Positions 1-11,794 of a stretch of 64,000 bases of DNA are shown piece after piece. The DNA is from an uncultured Fluviicola sp. (GTDB taxonomy: Bacteria; Bacteroidota; Bacteroidia; Flavobacteriales_D; Crocinitomicaceae). Within the stretch, counting starts at the first letter, position 1, and every line of letters begins with the position of its first letter. Under the pieces are notes generated by a model, which saw nothing but the letters and a program-made list of their open reading frames with translations, was not told the origin of the DNA and searched no databases. Location of the stretch: NCBI GenBank assembly GCA_913009205.1, contig CAJVYC010000012.1, positions 20,813-84,812 of the forward strand. Reading direction: 5' to 3'. Position numbers and translations under genes: made by a program.

Positions 1-2
1 GT

Positions 3-365
3 CCATTTTGGATCAATGATAATGGTGTTGTGACGAAGCAAATTATTGAAGGCGTTCAAATTTCGGAAGAGGAAGATCAACAAGTAATATTGAAATTAAG
101 TAGTCATTTTAACCCTGTTTTTATAGCGCTTTCAAAAACCGATGTAAACGATAAACCCTTGGATCTAATGTCTTTTATTGATCCGTCAAAAAACCTTGTA
201 GTGAATAGGTCACACAAAGGAAACGAGATAATGTATCGGGAGTTACCAGGGCTTTGGAATGGAGCAATGAGTGATTGGAATACAATCTTTTTAGAGATTC
301 CTGTTGAAGTTTTCTCTCCCGTTAAAACAGCGAATGATCTTCTTACAGAGGCACATAGGGCTTAA
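3..365 (+). CDS. DUF4301 family protein, C-terminal part (5' end outside window)
   Basis: The reading frame is open from base 3, so the gene starts upstream of the window; a GTG at base 30 is internal, not a start. About 120 C-terminal residues are visible. The stretch LPGLWNGAMSDWNT followed by IFLEIP and FSPVKTANDLL matches the conserved end of DUF4301 proteins, which are roughly 500 residues long and found in Bacteroidota. The family has no established biochemical role that I know of. The stop codon overlaps the stop of the convergent DUF58 gene by three bases, leaving no space for a terminator between them. Confidence 0.8.
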   Translation, partial: PFWINDNGVVTKQIIEGVQISEEEDQQVILKLSSHFNPVFIALSKTDVNDKPLDLMSFIDPSKNLVVNRSHKGNEIMYRELPGLWNGAMSDWNTIFLEIPVEVFSPVKTANDLLTEAHRA

Positions 366-1282
366 TGCAGTTTTTGTCGCTTCAATAAATATTTCAAAAG
401 TACTTCATTGTATCCTTCATTAATATCTGCTGGCATAAACTCGATTGAATAATCTGCGCATTTTAAGGCTATAGAATCAAAGTATTTGCCAATTGCGTCA
501 ACGTAGGATTCTTTGAACTGATTCGGTTGAAGTTTAATGCTTTCTCCGGTTTCCATATCCACAAAATTGTAAGGACGGTTTTCCAATTCAAAATCAATCT
601 CGCGCTTCTTGTCAATCGTGTGAAATACAATCACCTCGTGCTTGTTGTGTTTCAAATGTTGAAGCGCTTGGTAGAATTCTTCCGTTTTCTCAGGATCATC
701 AAGTAAATCAGAGAAGATAACAATGAGACTTCGTTTGTGACTAAGTTCAGCAATATCGTGTAAGGTCTGAATGGTAGAAGTAGAGCTTTGATCACTTTTG
801 GTATAATCCTTTAAGTTTTTCTCCAATTCATTGAACAGGTACCGATGGTGTCGAACAGATGATTTTGACGGAGTGTGAAGGTTTATTTTATCTGTAAAAA
901 GAGAAAGTCCGACAGCATCTCTTTGCCGTTTTAATAATTCAATGATCGACGCAGCGGCATATACTGAGAAACTGAGTTTCGTTTGCTCTGCTCCAACTGG
1001 GAAGAGCATAGAACTTGAGCAATCAATAACAATTTGACAACGCAAATTCGTTTCCTCTTCATATTTCTTCGTAAAAAGTTTATCCGTTTTACCGAATAGC
1101 TTCCAATCGATGTGCCTGGTTGACTCTCCTTTGTTATAAAGTTTATGTTCTGCAAACTCGACTGAAAATCCATGATACGGGCTTTTATGAAGTCCTGTAA
1201 TAAAACCTTCAACAACCTGTTTGGCCAACAAATCAATGTTGCCGAAATTTGCAATTTTTTCTCTTTGAATTTTGGACTCCAT
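362..1282 (-). CDS. DUF58 domain-containing protein (vWA-like)
   Basis: A 306-residue soluble protein. The DUF58 core is visible at residues 55-78 (TRHIDWKLFGKTDKLFTKKY, then EEE), followed by a von Willebrand A-like strand with an acidic metal-site motif VIDCSSSM at 85-92 and a second acidic cluster IFSDLLDDPE. Family members usually sit next to a MoxR AAA+ ATPase and Bat/aerotolerance genes, and are thought to act in chaperone-like assembly of envelope or metal-dependent complexes. Here neither moxR nor bat genes adjoin it; a BatA-domain gene lies about 52 kb away. It converges on the DUF4301 gene with a three-base overlap. ATG start. Confidence 0.88.
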   Translation of the reverse strand: MESKIQREKIANFGNIDLLAKQVVEGFITGLHKSPYHGFSVEFAEHKLYNKGESTRHIDWKLFGKTDKLFTKKYEEETNLRCQIVIDCSSSMLFPVGAEQTKLSFSVYAAASIIELLKRQRDAVGLSLFTDKINLHTPSKSSVRHHRYLFNELEKNLKDYTKSDQSSTSTIQTLHDIAELSHKRSLIVIFSDLLDDPEKTEEFYQALQHLKHNKHEVIVFHTIDKKREIDFELENRPYNFVDMETGESIKLQPNQFKESYVDAIGKYFDSIALKCADYSIEFMPADINEGYNEVLLKYLLKRQKLH

Positions 1283-1305
1283 GAACTAAAAATACGAATT
1301 AAAGT

Positions 1306-2193
1306 CTACTTAGCTTTTCTTAAAAAGGCATTTATTATCACACCAGATAGAACGAGAACGATTCCAAGTAGAATTGTATTGCTTAAGGTTTCTGCAAAGA
1401 TGTAATAACCAACAAGGAAGGCGTAGACTGCCCCAATGTATTGAAATGGGATAATTGAAGATGCAGCGCCTTGATGAAGTGCTTTCGTCATTGTGATTTG
1501 AGCCAATTGAGTAAAAATTCCGATTATTAAAAGATACAACCATTCAATGCCTTGAGGCATTGTGAAGTCAAAAAAGCAAAGAACAACCATGAATGGTATG
1601 GAAACCATTGGAAAGTAAAATACGATGGTGATTGGAGCATCAGTTATTCTCAACTTCATTATTGCTGCATAGGCAACTCCTGAAAGAACAGCAGAGATCA
1701 AGCCAAGACCAATCCAGAACATCGATACTTCCTCGTGTGCAGCACTTTGGTCTCCGCTGCTGAAAGAAATCAAAAGAACCCCTGAGAAGGTTGCTCCAAT
1801 AAAAAGCCATTGAAGCAAACGAACTTTCTCCTTGAGTAAAACCATTGCGAAAATAATTGTAAAAATAGGAGCGAGGTACTGAACTGTCACTGCAATGGCT
1901 AACGGAAGATGGTGAACAGTATTGAAAAATACAGTGAGCGCAATCATTCCTGCCAGACTCCTGATGATCAACCATTTTTTGTTGTTCCCAAATACTGGGA
2001 TTTTCAACCTTTTAATAATGAACAAGCTAATCGCAAAGGAAACGATCGATCGAGCAAGAACGAGTTCATGCGCTGGGTAGGATTGCAGTTCACCAAAACC
2101 ATCCGTATGAATAGGACCGAGAAGCTTCACAAAGAAGTTTACGATCGCAAAACAGATTCCCGAGAGAATCATAAATATCATTCCTTTTTTCAC
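1306..2193 (-). CDS. DMT-superfamily permease (EamA family)
   Basis: A 295-residue integral membrane protein with about ten hydrophobic segments arranged as two EamA repeats (roughly residues 1-140 and 160-290), the normal architecture of drug/metabolite exporters. The second half contains the PFQYIGAVYAFLVGYYIFAE segment typical of the last EamA helices. The start is a GTG (MKKGMIFMILSG) with a Bacteroidota -7 box a few bases upstream; no better ATG gives the full first helix. The substrate cannot be read from the sequence. Monocistronic by spacing. Confidence 0.88.
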   Translation of the reverse strand: MKKGMIFMILSGICFAIVNFFVKLLGPIHTDGFGELQSYPAHELVLARSIVSFAISLFIIKRLKIPVFGNNKKWLIIRSLAGMIALTVFFNTVHHLPLAIAVTVQYLAPIFTIIFAMVLLKEKVRLLQWLFIGATFSGVLLISFSSGDQSAAHEEVSMFWIGLGLISAVLSGVAYAAIMKLRITDAPITIVFYFPMVSIPFMVVLCFFDFTMPQGIEWLYLLIIGIFTQLAQITMTKALHQGAASSIIPFQYIGAVYAFLVGYYIFAETLSNTILLGIVLVLSGVIINAFLRKAK

Positions 2194-2198
2194 AAGCG

Positions 2199-2206
2199 CA
2201 AAAATA
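2199..2206 (-). promoter_or_regulatory. -7 box of the EamA permease gene
   Basis: Minus-strand TATTTTTG fits the Bacteroidota primary-sigma -7 consensus TAnnTTTG and lies six bases upstream of the GTG start. No TTG at the proper -33 distance is visible, and the implied leader is very short. Confidence 0.4.
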
Positions 2207-2271
2207 GCGATGTTAATGAATCTTACGCAGAATAAAATTTAATTGGTAGATTCGCGTTAAACAAGAAAAAA

Positions 2272-2922
2272 GTGATAAAACTTCTAGCAATATCAATGTG
2301 CCTGGGTTTGCCTTTGAGTTTAAGCGCTCAAAAGCTTGTCCCTAAGTTCACCTACAATGTTGAGCTTGGGCTTCCTGTTTCCGCCAGTAATTTGCCTTTC
2401 CGAGACATTATGCAGGGATTGGCCTCGGTCAATACTTTTGGTCAATACACTTTTCCTTTTCATTTAAATTTAGGAGTTGGAATCAAATATTCTTATTTCG
2501 CAGTAAATCAATTTTCTGTTTCTGAGGCCGTTTTTGGAGGGATTCACTCTGGAGGTGCTTTCCTTAAGATTGGATATGATAAGTTTTACAATGATCGATT
2601 CGCAATGGATTTTGGAGTTAAAGTAGGGTATATGGAACACTATATGTTGACAGACAAAAACAAAAGCAGTGGCGATTATCCAGTGCACGTTGGTGGATCA
2701 TTAATCGAACCAACAGTTGGTTTTATTCTAACTGCCGACGAGCGGAACTCTTACCGCTTCAACATTGGTTATTCAATTCAGGGCTATAGTTTCAGTCCGC
2801 AGATGTTAGGTCTTGGTTCGAATGAGAATTATGAGATCGAAAAACTTAATAATTTAACGCAGTATTTTTACATTGGATTTGGATATACATTCTACTTCGG
2901 TGTTAAAGGAAGAAGCGATTAA
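2272..2922 (+). CDS. Predicted outer-membrane beta-barrel protein
   Basis: A 216-residue protein with a signal peptide (residues 1-19, MIKLLAISMCLGLPLSLSAQ). The mature part is made of alternating polar and aromatic strands such as YRFNIGYSIQGYSF and FYIGFGYTFYFGVK, and it ends in a short basic tail. This pattern fits a small 8-stranded outer-membrane barrel of the Bacteroidota type, but I cannot assign a named family. The start is GTG; no closer ATG preserves the signal peptide. It sits immediately before prmC with zero intervening bases, so it is probably the first gene of the prmC-ligA-dapA run. Confidence 0.7.
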   Translation: MIKLLAISMCLGLPLSLSAQKLVPKFTYNVELGLPVSASNLPFRDIMQGLASVNTFGQYTFPFHLNLGVGIKYSYFAVNQFSVSEAVFGGIHSGGAFLKIGYDKFYNDRFAMDFGVKVGYMEHYMLTDKNKSSGDYPVHVGGSLIEPTVGFILTADERNSYRFNIGYSIQGYSFSPQMLGLGSNENYEIEKLNNLTQYFYIGFGYTFYFGVKGRSD

Positions 2923-6266
<3,344 letters not shown>

Positions 6267-6269
6267 AAA

Positions 6270-7151
6270 ATGAACAATCCATTTAAAGGCTCAGGAGTAG
6301 CCCTCGTAACACCGTTTAATGATGATCTATCAATTGACTTCGATGCTTTGAGAAAATTGGTTAATTATCAAATTGACAACGGAACGGACTTTTTAGTGGT
6401 TCAAGGGACTACAGGTGAATCGCCAACGCTTTCCAAAGAGGAAAAGCTTGAGGCTCTTAAATGTGTTCAGGATGAAAACAAGGGGCGTTTGAAAATTGTC
6501 TTTGGAATCGGAGGAAACAACACCGTTGAAGTCGGTGCGTTTTTGAAAAGTATTTCAAATGAGGGACTTGATGGAATACTTTCTGTTTCTCCATATTACA
6601 GCAAGCCAACGCAAAAGGGGATTGTAGAGCATTACAAATACCTTGCGTCTTGCACACCGCTTCCTATCATTTTATACAATGTCCCAGGGAGAACTGCTTC
6701 GAATGTATCAGTAGCGACAACTTTAGAGTTGGCCAAAATCGATAATATCGTAGCAATGAAAGAAGCATCAGGTGACTTTTCACAAATCATGGAGATTGTT
6801 CAGAATAAACCCGAAGGATTCGATGTCCTATCTGGCGATGATGCAATTACAATGCCGATGATGGCAGTTGGAGTAGCGGGTGTTATTTCAGTCGTAGCCA
6901 ATGCATACCCAAAACGATTTGCAGAAATGGTTCACGCGGCTGCGATTGATGATATGGATATAGCAAGAGCTGCTCATTACGATTTACTTCCCGTAACACA
7001 CATGTTGTTCGAAGAAGGAAATCCAGGTGGAGTAAAGGTTGCACTAGAAAAACAAGGAATAATGAAACCTCTTATGAGAATGCCGTTATATCCAATATCT
7101 CAAGACTTGAGAACGCGTATCGAAAATGAAACTGAAAGAATAATAGGATAA
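6270..7151 (+). CDS. dapA: 4-hydroxy-tetrahydrodipicolinate synthase
   Basis: Condenses pyruvate with aspartate semialdehyde, the first committed step of the diaminopimelate/lysine pathway. The 293-residue TIM-barrel shows the pyruvate-binding GTTGESPTL (about 46-54), the catalytic tyrosine in LYNVPGRT and the Schiff-base lysine in VAMKEASGDF (about 164). Length is standard. The stop codon overlaps the ATG of nrnA by one base (TAATG). Partner enzymes dapB and dapF are elsewhere in this window. I see no lysine riboswitch upstream, as the gene sits inside a tightly packed operon. Confidence 0.97.
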   Translation: MNNPFKGSGVALVTPFNDDLSIDFDALRKLVNYQIDNGTDFLVVQGTTGESPTLSKEEKLEALKCVQDENKGRLKIVFGIGGNNTVEVGAFLKSISNEGLDGILSVSPYYSKPTQKGIVEHYKYLASCTPLPIILYNVPGRTASNVSVATTLELAKIDNIVAMKEASGDFSQIMEIVQNKPEGFDVLSGDDAITMPMMAVGVAGVISVVANAYPKRFAEMVHAAAIDDMDIARAAHYDLLPVTHMLFEEGNPGGVKVALEKQGIMKPLMRMPLYPISQDLRTRIENETERIIG

Positions 7152-8149
7152 TGATTGAAGCAAATAACATCGTCGAAGCAATTAAGAAGGCCGACAAAAT
7201 TGTAATTACCAGCCATCGATCTCCCGATGGAGATTCAATTGGTAGTTCACTTGGCCTTGCCCGATTTATTCAAGCGTTTGGCAAAAAAGTAGATATCTGT
7301 CACCCAGATCCTTGTCCTGAATTTATAAAATGGACAATTAAGAACGATACAATCATTGATTTTGAATCCTCTGAGGAGTTAGTGATTCAAAAACTGAATG
7401 ATGCTGACTTGATATTCTCATTGGATTATAATGCAGCATACCGTCTTGGAAATGATATGGGAGATGCGCTAAAAGCAACTTCGGCTAAAAAAATAATGAT
7501 AGATCACCACTTGGATCCAGACGAATACGCTGATATTACGGTTTCCGAACCAGATGTTTGTTCAACGGCACAATTGATCTATGAACTAATTGATGCTTCT
7601 GGAAATAGCGGTTTGCTTAATTCTGAAATGGCGGAACCCATTTATCTTGGTATAATGACGGATACAGGATCATTTAGATACAACACAGTGACGCCAAGAA
7701 CACATGACATTTTAAGTCTTTTGCTCAAGTCAGGATTGGACCATACAAATGTTCATGAGTCCACTTATGATGGAAACCGCATTGATAAGTTAAAGCTAAG
7801 AGGTTATGCAATCGCTGAAAAATTAGAAATTGTAGAAAAGTACGGCGTTGCAATACTATCATTGACAGAAGAAGAATTAGCTCGATTCAACTATATCAAA
7901 GGCGATACTGAAGGATTGGTGAATATTGCTTTATCGGTTGAAGGTGTTCAAACTGCAGTGTTCTTCAATGAAAGTAAAGGGAGAATTAAAATATCATTCC
8001 GATCAAAAGGAGTGCCTGTTAATGTTTTAGCAAACGAAAATTTTGATGGTGGTGGACATAAATTCGCCGCAGGAGGAATAAGCGATTTGAGCATGAATGA
8101 TACGCTTGAAAAATTTAAATTATTAATACCTAAGTATTTCGGTGAATAA
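7151..8149 (+). CDS. nrnA: DHH/DHHA1 phosphoesterase, NrnA-type (nanoRNase / pAp phosphatase)
   Basis: A 332-residue enzyme of the DHH superfamily that degrades very short RNAs and dephosphorylates pAp. The N-terminal DHH domain carries SHRSPDGDSIGSSLG (about 21-35), the aspartate of SLDYN, the IDHH motif (about 116-119) and TDTGSFRY (about 170). The DHHA1 domain ends with the glycine-rich GGGHKFAAGG. All metal-binding motifs are intact. It overlaps dapA by one base and the following FKBP lipoprotein by 8 bases. Confidence 0.93.
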   Translation: MIEANNIVEAIKKADKIVITSHRSPDGDSIGSSLGLARFIQAFGKKVDICHPDPCPEFIKWTIKNDTIIDFESSEELVIQKLNDADLIFSLDYNAAYRLGNDMGDALKATSAKKIMIDHHLDPDEYADITVSEPDVCSTAQLIYELIDASGNSGLLNSEMAEPIYLGIMTDTGSFRYNTVTPRTHDILSLLLKSGLDHTNVHESTYDGNRIDKLKLRGYAIAEKLEIVEKYGVAILSLTEEELARFNYIKGDTEGLVNIALSVEGVQTAVFFNESKGRIKISFRSKGVPVNVLANENFDGGGHKFAAGGISDLSMNDTLEKFKLLIPKYFGE

Positions 8150-8660
8150 ATTCATTTACATAGCATTTTCAATCCTTCTCGTTTCATGCGCTGAAGATAA
8201 TGAGCCTGTGAAGCCCGATTTTGAATGGAGTAAAAAGCAATCTTCGGAATTGAATAGCAAATTTGCGAAGCAAGAAGAGATTGATATCAATTTGTATCTA
8301 AACATGCGCCCCGAATGGGAAATGAGCACAACGGGTTCAGGATTGCGTTATTGGGTATATGAAGCCGGAGATGGAGAAGATTTGTCATCAGGAGATTTGG
8401 CTGAAGTTGAATATTCCGTTGGTTTATTGGATGGAACGGAATGCTACGCAACAGCTTCAGATGAATATGTAGAAGTAATGATAGATTACAGTGAAGTTGA
8501 AACGGGTATGCAAGAAGCGTTGAAGCTTTTAAAAGTAGGCGATAAGGCCAAAATTATTGTTCCGAGTCATCTTGGGCATGGTTTACTGGGAGATTTGGAT
8601 CAGATTCCACCTCAAAGAACATTGGTGATAGATTTAACATTATTAGGAATAACAAAATGA
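8142..8660 (+). CDS. FKBP-like lipoprotein (GldI-type peptidyl-prolyl isomerase homologue)
   Basis: A 172-residue lipoprotein: the signal MNKFIYIAFSILLVSC ends in a lipobox with Cys16. An FKBP domain follows (about 80-172), recognisable from GDLAEVEYSVGLLDGT, METGMQEALKLLKVGDKAKI-like organisation and the final IPPQRTLVIDLTLLG. The residues that line the rotamase pocket in classical FKBPs (the FDSS loop and the tryptophan) are not evident, so it may be a chaperone rather than an active isomerase. Related lipoproteins in Flavobacteriia include GldI of the gliding/T9SS system; orthology is inference. GTG start inside the end of nrnA; the stop overlaps the next gene (ATGA). Confidence 0.82.
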   Translation: MNKFIYIAFSILLVSCAEDNEPVKPDFEWSKKQSSELNSKFAKQEEIDINLYLNMRPEWEMSTTGSGLRYWVYEAGDGEDLSSGDLAEVEYSVGLLDGTECYATASDEYVEVMIDYSEVETGMQEALKLLKVGDKAKIIVPSHLGHGLLGDLDQIPPQRTLVIDLTLLGITK

Positions 8661-9511
8661 AGTATTGGTTAATTATAGGGGTGGCGGCAACTCTTGTGTC
8701 TTGTGATACAGAAGATAATAAGCCGGGCACAAGTGAAGTAGAGATTGTTGAGAATAACGCTCCAAAAGTTGTTGTAGATTCTGCGGGTGTAGACTTTGAG
8801 GCTGATCGTGAAATTATAGACGAAAAGACTATCGAAAGAGGAGTCAAGATAAAATGGTATGAGCATGGTGAAGGCGAAAAAATCAAATCCGGTGATATGG
8901 TTAACATTGATTACAAAGTTTACCTAGAGAATGGTGAGGTTATTGATGGAAATCACCTTATAAAGGCAGAGAGTCTTCCGTTTATGGTTGGATTTCAAAT
9001 GCAAACAGAAAGTTGGGACAACGCATTGAAAGAACTTAGGGCAGGTGATTTTGCTGAAGTTCTTATTCCAGCAAGCGAAATGAGGGGAGACAAAGAGATT
9101 GAAGGAGTGGTGCCTAAAAACTCTAATAACATCCTTAAAATTCGAATTTTAAGTTTTAACGAGCCAACAAAAATCATCGATGGTACCCGTATTTGGCTTA
9201 TGAATGAAAATGAAGCGAATATCAACTACTTCAATGAATCGAATCGAATTTCCTTCCATTGCTGGGCCTCATCTCCATCCAATCCACGGTACTTTAATAC
9301 AGAGTGGAAAAACAACCCTTATAGCTTCGGTTTGGGAGATGGAGGACTTGTTCCCGGATTACGTAAAGCGTTAATTAATTCTAAAAAGGCAGACCTTATG
9401 TTCGTCCATGTACCTGCTAAAGAAGCCTTTGGAGCAAAGGGATACCAAGACCTAGTTAAACCAAATGAAGACCTACTTTATCGCGTGTTTGTGATGGACG
9501 TAACGAAATAA
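8657..9511 (+). CDS. Lipoprotein with two FKBP-like domains
   Basis: A 284-residue lipoprotein with signal MKYWLIIGVAATLVSC (lipobox Cys16). Two FKBP-like folds follow in tandem. The first spans about residues 65-172 (GDMVNIDYKVYLENGEVIDG, WDNALKELRAGDFAEVLIP, ending NILKIRILSF). The second spans about 180-284 (INYFNESNRISFHCWASS, LGDGGLVPGLRKALINSKKA, ending LLYRVFVMDV). It is coupled to the preceding FKBP lipoprotein by an ATGA overlap, so two related periplasmic folding factors are made together. Activity as prolyl isomerase is uncertain because canonical pocket residues are poorly kept. Confidence 0.8.
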   Translation: MKYWLIIGVAATLVSCDTEDNKPGTSEVEIVENNAPKVVVDSAGVDFEADREIIDEKTIERGVKIKWYEHGEGEKIKSGDMVNIDYKVYLENGEVIDGNHLIKAESLPFMVGFQMQTESWDNALKELRAGDFAEVLIPASEMRGDKEIEGVVPKNSNNILKIRILSFNEPTKIIDGTRIWLMNENEANINYFNESNRISFHCWASSPSNPRYFNTEWKNNPYSFGLGDGGLVPGLRKALINSKKADLMFVHVPAKEAFGAKGYQDLVKPNEDLLYRVFVMDVTK

Positions 9512-9525
9512 GTAATTCAATTTTT

Positions 9526-9533
9526 TATCTTTG
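9526..9533 (+). promoter_or_regulatory. -7 box upstream of the M23 peptidase gene
   Basis: TATCTTTG is a perfect match to TAnnTTTG, 39 bases before the ATG at 9573. No TTG is seen at the expected -33 distance. Confidence 0.45.
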
Positions 9534-9572
9534 CGTCGGCTGATTGTTAGCCACAGCAAGAAAATTTAAAAT

Positions 9573-10508
9573 ATGCGCATTCTATTAATTTCCTTTCTAA
9601 CTTTTATCTCTTTTGCTGGAAATTCTCAGCAAATTATCGATACCATCCAATCTGAGGAAGGAACGATGATTGTTTTTGCAAACCGCACTTGGGTGTATTT
9701 AGAAGATTTAAATTTCGATGGGATTATGAATCATCATGTTGCTAGTCAGGTTGATACGGACTCGAACCTTAACTATATTCAGTCTTGGGACCACGATGTC
9801 TGCTATACTTCTAACTTAGCAAATAATGTGAATGCGATGAAAGATACAATTTGGTTGTGTCTTGAGGACTCGGAAAGCGACAGCTTGGATGGCTTGTTTC
9901 ACATGCCGACGGATGGAATAATCACTTCGCATTTTGGATGGAGAAGAGGTAGAAATCACAATGGAACTGACCTTGATTTAAATACAGGTGATACTGTTCG
10001 TGCAGCTTGGGGAGGAAAGGTTAGGTATGCGAAATTCAATACAAGTGGATTCGGAAACTTGGTTATTATTCGTCATCATAATGGATTAGAAACCTTTTAC
10101 GCGCACTTAAGCAAGCATATAGTTGTACCGGATCAAATGGTGAATCCAGGTGATCCAATTGGCTTAGGAGGGAATACAGGACATTCTTACGGTTCACATC
10201 TTCACTTCGAAGTACGTTTCTATGATATTCCAATGAATCCTGAAAAAGTTATTGATTTTAAAGAGGGCATCGTACGTGATGAAAACTTAATGGTTCATCG
10301 AGGGTTGTTCAGACCTGGTGGATATGCACCTAGCTCTTCTGGAAAAGCTGTTGCAAGTGGTGATAAAAAATATTATAGAGTGCGATCAGGAGATACTTTG
10401 GGGGCTATTGCATCAAGGAATAGAACAACTGTTTCAAGAATTTGCCAGTTGAATGGTATCCGTCCAACGACGGTATTACAAATTGGTAAAAACCTTAGAA
10501 TTCGTTAA
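9573..10508 (+). CDS. M23 family metallopeptidase with LysM domain
   Basis: A 311-residue secreted protein with signal peptide MRILLISFLTFISFAGNSQ. The LytM/M23 zinc-peptidase domain (about 110-230) shows the first metal ligands in HFGWRRGRNHNGTDLD and the conserved HLHFEV near its end, with the additional catalytic histidine in FYAHLSKH. A single C-terminal LysM module (about 265-311, YYRVRSGDTLGAIASRNRTT and a terminal IGKNLRIR) binds peptidoglycan. It is likely a periplasmic peptidoglycan endopeptidase or an EnvC/NlpD-like activator; since the zinc ligands are present I favour an active enzyme. Confidence 0.93.
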   Translation: MRILLISFLTFISFAGNSQQIIDTIQSEEGTMIVFANRTWVYLEDLNFDGIMNHHVASQVDTDSNLNYIQSWDHDVCYTSNLANNVNAMKDTIWLCLEDSESDSLDGLFHMPTDGIITSHFGWRRGRNHNGTDLDLNTGDTVRAAWGGKVRYAKFNTSGFGNLVIIRHHNGLETFYAHLSKHIVVPDQMVNPGDPIGLGGNTGHSYGSHLHFEVRFYDIPMNPEKVIDFKEGIVRDENLMVHRGLFRPGGYAPSSSGKAVASGDKKYYRVRSGDTLGAIASRNRTTVSRICQLNGIRPTTVLQIGKNLRIR

Positions 10509-10544
10509 ATACACAATAAGCGTCAAACTAAGACGTAATTAGTA

Positions 10545-10573
10545 TTGAATAAAATTTAATAGTAGTACTTTTG
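10545..10573 (+). promoter_or_regulatory. Promoter of the bamD-rpoZ-coaBC-porD-recN operon
   Basis: TTG at 10545-10547, an 18-base spacer and TACTTTTG at 10566-10573 give a full Bacteroidota primary-sigma promoter. The -7 box ends only six bases before the bamD ATG, so the transcript would have almost no leader. Confidence 0.6.
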
Positions 10574-10579
10574 ATAACA

Positions 10580-11449
10580 ATGAAAAATACTTTTCTTTTA
10601 GCCCTTGGATTTATTGTACTTACTGCGACTTCATGTTCTGATTACAATGAAATCGTAAAGTCAGATGATTACGATAAGAAAATAGCGGCAGCCAACGATT
10701 ATTTCGAAAGAGGCAGTGTGCCTAAAGTGAAAAATCCAGGAACGAAGAAAGAAAAGCAGAAGATTAATAGTTCTATTATTTTGAGATCAATTAACCTTTA
10801 CGAGCAAATTTATCAGCGAATGCCCAAGACTGATGAAGGTGAAGTTGCCTATTTCAGATTGGGTAAAGCCTATTATATTGCAGAAGATTATTACATGGCC
10901 GGATATTATTTAGGTCAATTCCCTCAACGTTTTCCATACAGTATTAAGGCAGAAGAGTCTTTGTTTTTGAGTGCAATGTGCTCGGTAAACAATTCACCTG
11001 AAGCTTCTTTGGATCAAACAGAAACGGAGTTGGCAATAAATGGATTGCAGCAATTTGTAGATAGATATCCAACATCTAATTTTGTTGATTCATGCAACGG
11101 AATTATGGATAAACTTCGATTTAAGGTTGAGTTTAAAGAATACAACACCGTAAAACTTTACGCTAAGACGGAACGTTTTGCAGCTGCTGTTAGCTCAGCA
11201 AATACATTTATTGATGATTATCCAATGTCAGAATATAAAGAAGAGGTGTATTTTGTCCTTGTCAAAAACTCTTACTTTCTAGCAAAAAATAGCATTGAGG
11301 ACAAAAAAGTGGGAAGAATCGAGGATACTATTGAAAGATATAATACCTTTGTAACCTTGTTTCCGTCGTCAAACAGAGTTAACGCTCTTGTCAACTATGA
11401 GCGAACAATGAAAAGTGAGTTAAGTAAAATAAAGAGTTCAAGCAATTAA
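10580..11449 (+). CDS. bamD: Outer membrane assembly lipoprotein BamD
   Basis: A 289-residue lipoprotein of the BAM complex, which inserts beta-barrel proteins into the outer membrane. Signal peptide MKNTFLLALGFIVLTATSC ends in a lipobox cysteine. The mature part consists of TPR-like helical repeats; the YxxGQFPQRFP-like segment (YLGQFPQRFPYSIKAEESLF) and the repeated Y-P-T/M-S-x-F/Y motifs (DRYPTSNF, DDYPMSEY) are typical of BamD/YfiO. The open frame extends 5' to a TTG at 10571, but that base lies inside the -7 promoter box, so the ATG at 10580 is the start. First gene of a five-gene operon. Confidence 0.92.
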   Translation: MKNTFLLALGFIVLTATSCSDYNEIVKSDDYDKKIAAANDYFERGSVPKVKNPGTKKEKQKINSSIILRSINLYEQIYQRMPKTDEGEVAYFRLGKAYYIAEDYYMAGYYLGQFPQRFPYSIKAEESLFLSAMCSVNNSPEASLDQTETELAINGLQQFVDRYPTSNFVDSCNGIMDKLRFKVEFKEYNTVKLYAKTERFAAAVSSANTFIDDYPMSEYKEEVYFVLVKNSYFLAKNSIEDKKVGRIEDTIERYNTFVTLFPSSNRVNALVNYERTMKSELSKIKSSSN

Positions 11450-11457
11450 TTAGACTT

Positions 11458-11784
11458 ATGAATTTTAAGAATAGTACGGCTGAAAAGACAACAATAACAA
11501 GAAACACAGACGAAATAGAAGAAACGACTGGTAACATTTACGAGTCGATCGTTTTGATGTCTAAAAGATCAAATCAATTAAGTACAGAATTGAAAGAAGA
11601 ACTTACTCAGAAACTTTCAGAGTTTGCTTCAACGACTGATAACCTTGAAGAAATTTTTGAAAATAGAGAGCAAATTGAAATTTCTAGATTTTACGAAAGA
11701 CTTCCGAAACCAGTTGCTATGGCAATTCAAGAGTTAATGGAAGAAAAAATCTACGTTAGAAATCCTATTGTAGAGGAAGACTAA
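11458..11784 (+). CDS. rpoZ: RNA polymerase omega subunit, Bacteroidota type
   Basis: A 108-residue protein that helps fold and hold the beta' subunit of RNA polymerase. The motif GNIYESIVLMSKRSNQLSTE (about 27-46) corresponds to the conserved omega helix that contacts beta'. The protein is rich in charged residues and lacks membrane segments. Position between bamD and coaBC is the usual one in Bacteroidota and supports the call. The ATG follows bamD by 8 bases. Confidence 0.88.
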   Translation: MNFKNSTAEKTTITRNTDEIEETTGNIYESIVLMSKRSNQLSTELKEELTQKLSEFASTTDNLEEIFENREQIEISRFYERLPKPVAMAIQELMEEKIYVRNPIVEED

Positions 11785-11794
11785 ATAAAAAAAC

